Positions 34,344 to 34,432 of a stretch of 34,432 nt of DNA are shown one piece after another; the stretch's first letter is position 1; each line of letters begins with the position of its first letter. The DNA lies in NCBI GenBank assembly GCA_002316015.1, contig DCCS01000025.1, positions 1 to 34,432 on the forward strand. The letters are read 5' to 3'. The notes under the pieces are model-generated. The model was not told the origin of the DNA. It worked only from the letters and a program-made list of their open reading frames with translations, and ran no database searches. The position numbers were made by a program, and so were the translations under genes. This DNA comes from Prevotellaceae bacterium UBA1075 (GTDB lineage Bacteria; Bacteroidota; Bacteroidia; Bacteroidales; Bacteroidaceae).

Positions 34344-34432
34344 ATGTTTGGGGGCTTGTTGGCGTTATTGGGCATGTGGGAAGATAAGCCCCTCGTGCCC
34401 CCTCGCGGACAAACTGGTCGAGTGTTTCCATA

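Noticed and set aside
34344..34432. Minus-strand METLDQFVREGAR reading at the window edge, reminiscent of IS256-type transposases
   Set aside because: Only about a dozen residues resemble the family. The following residues do not, and the frame would run antisense into the metallophosphoesterase gene.

Overview
The window looks like chromosomal DNA of a GC-rich member of the Bacteroidales, most probably Prevotellaceae. Supporting signs are: repeated exact matches to the Bacteroidetes -7 promoter box TAnnTTTG, several with a -33 TTTG or TTG about 19-20 bp upstream; starts without Shine-Dalgarno sequences; a bS16 protein with a long Ala/Lys/Glu-rich tail; a ThrA fusion followed by the phosphoglycerate-mutase-like 'proposed homoserine kinase'; and large secreted proteins ending in a short beta-rich tail that finishes in K-basic residues. 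The species assignment is inference.

Layout. 1-141: 3' truncated tRNA-Val(UAC) on the minus strand with its promoter. 549-3444: a PAP2 phosphatase fused to a beta-barrel-like domain, then radA. 3433-4998 (minus): a COG2509-type FAD oxidoreductase, divergent from the threonine genes. 5244-10560: thrA, the thrB-replacing gene and thrC; an octanucleotide repeat array touches the thrC start codon, and a strong terminator follows thrC. 10666-17203: repeat-rich spacers around a 1160-residue secreted carbohydrate-binding-like protein and a lipoprotein-like serpin. 17204-22004: a secreted protein of about 1508 residues with three internal repeats, followed after 13 bp by a 58-residue peptide gene and a hairpin. 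22005-22560: structured but apparently gene-free DNA. 22612-25458 (minus): rpsP, an OPT-family transporter and tRNA-Ala(GGC). 25523-31075: a well-formed promoter, two tandem M6 metalloproteases and a coupled EamA/DMT exporter. 31345-32457: a GT4-like glycosyltransferase. 32458-34432: more AT-rich DNA with a frameshifted aldo/keto reductase remnant and a membrane-anchored metallophosphoesterase.

How the genes fit together. ThrA makes aspartyl-phosphate and homoserine, the mutase-like protein is expected to phosphorylate homoserine, and ThrC makes threonine; no classical thrB is present here. The two secreted M6 proteases, the OPT transporter and the serpin suggest an extracellular peptide-scavenging and protease-protection theme, but that link is inferred from proximity. 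Four of the large secreted proteins carry a comparable C-terminal tail, as expected if they share an export or anchoring route (type IX secretion is the obvious candidate).

The least explained items are: the 58-residue peptide gene paired with the giant secreted protein; the octanucleotide array at thrC; two independent 22-bp tandem arrays; a 56-bp duplication across a stop codon; an rpsP promoter buried in a long inverted repeat; and the hairpin-rich stretch at 22028-22202.
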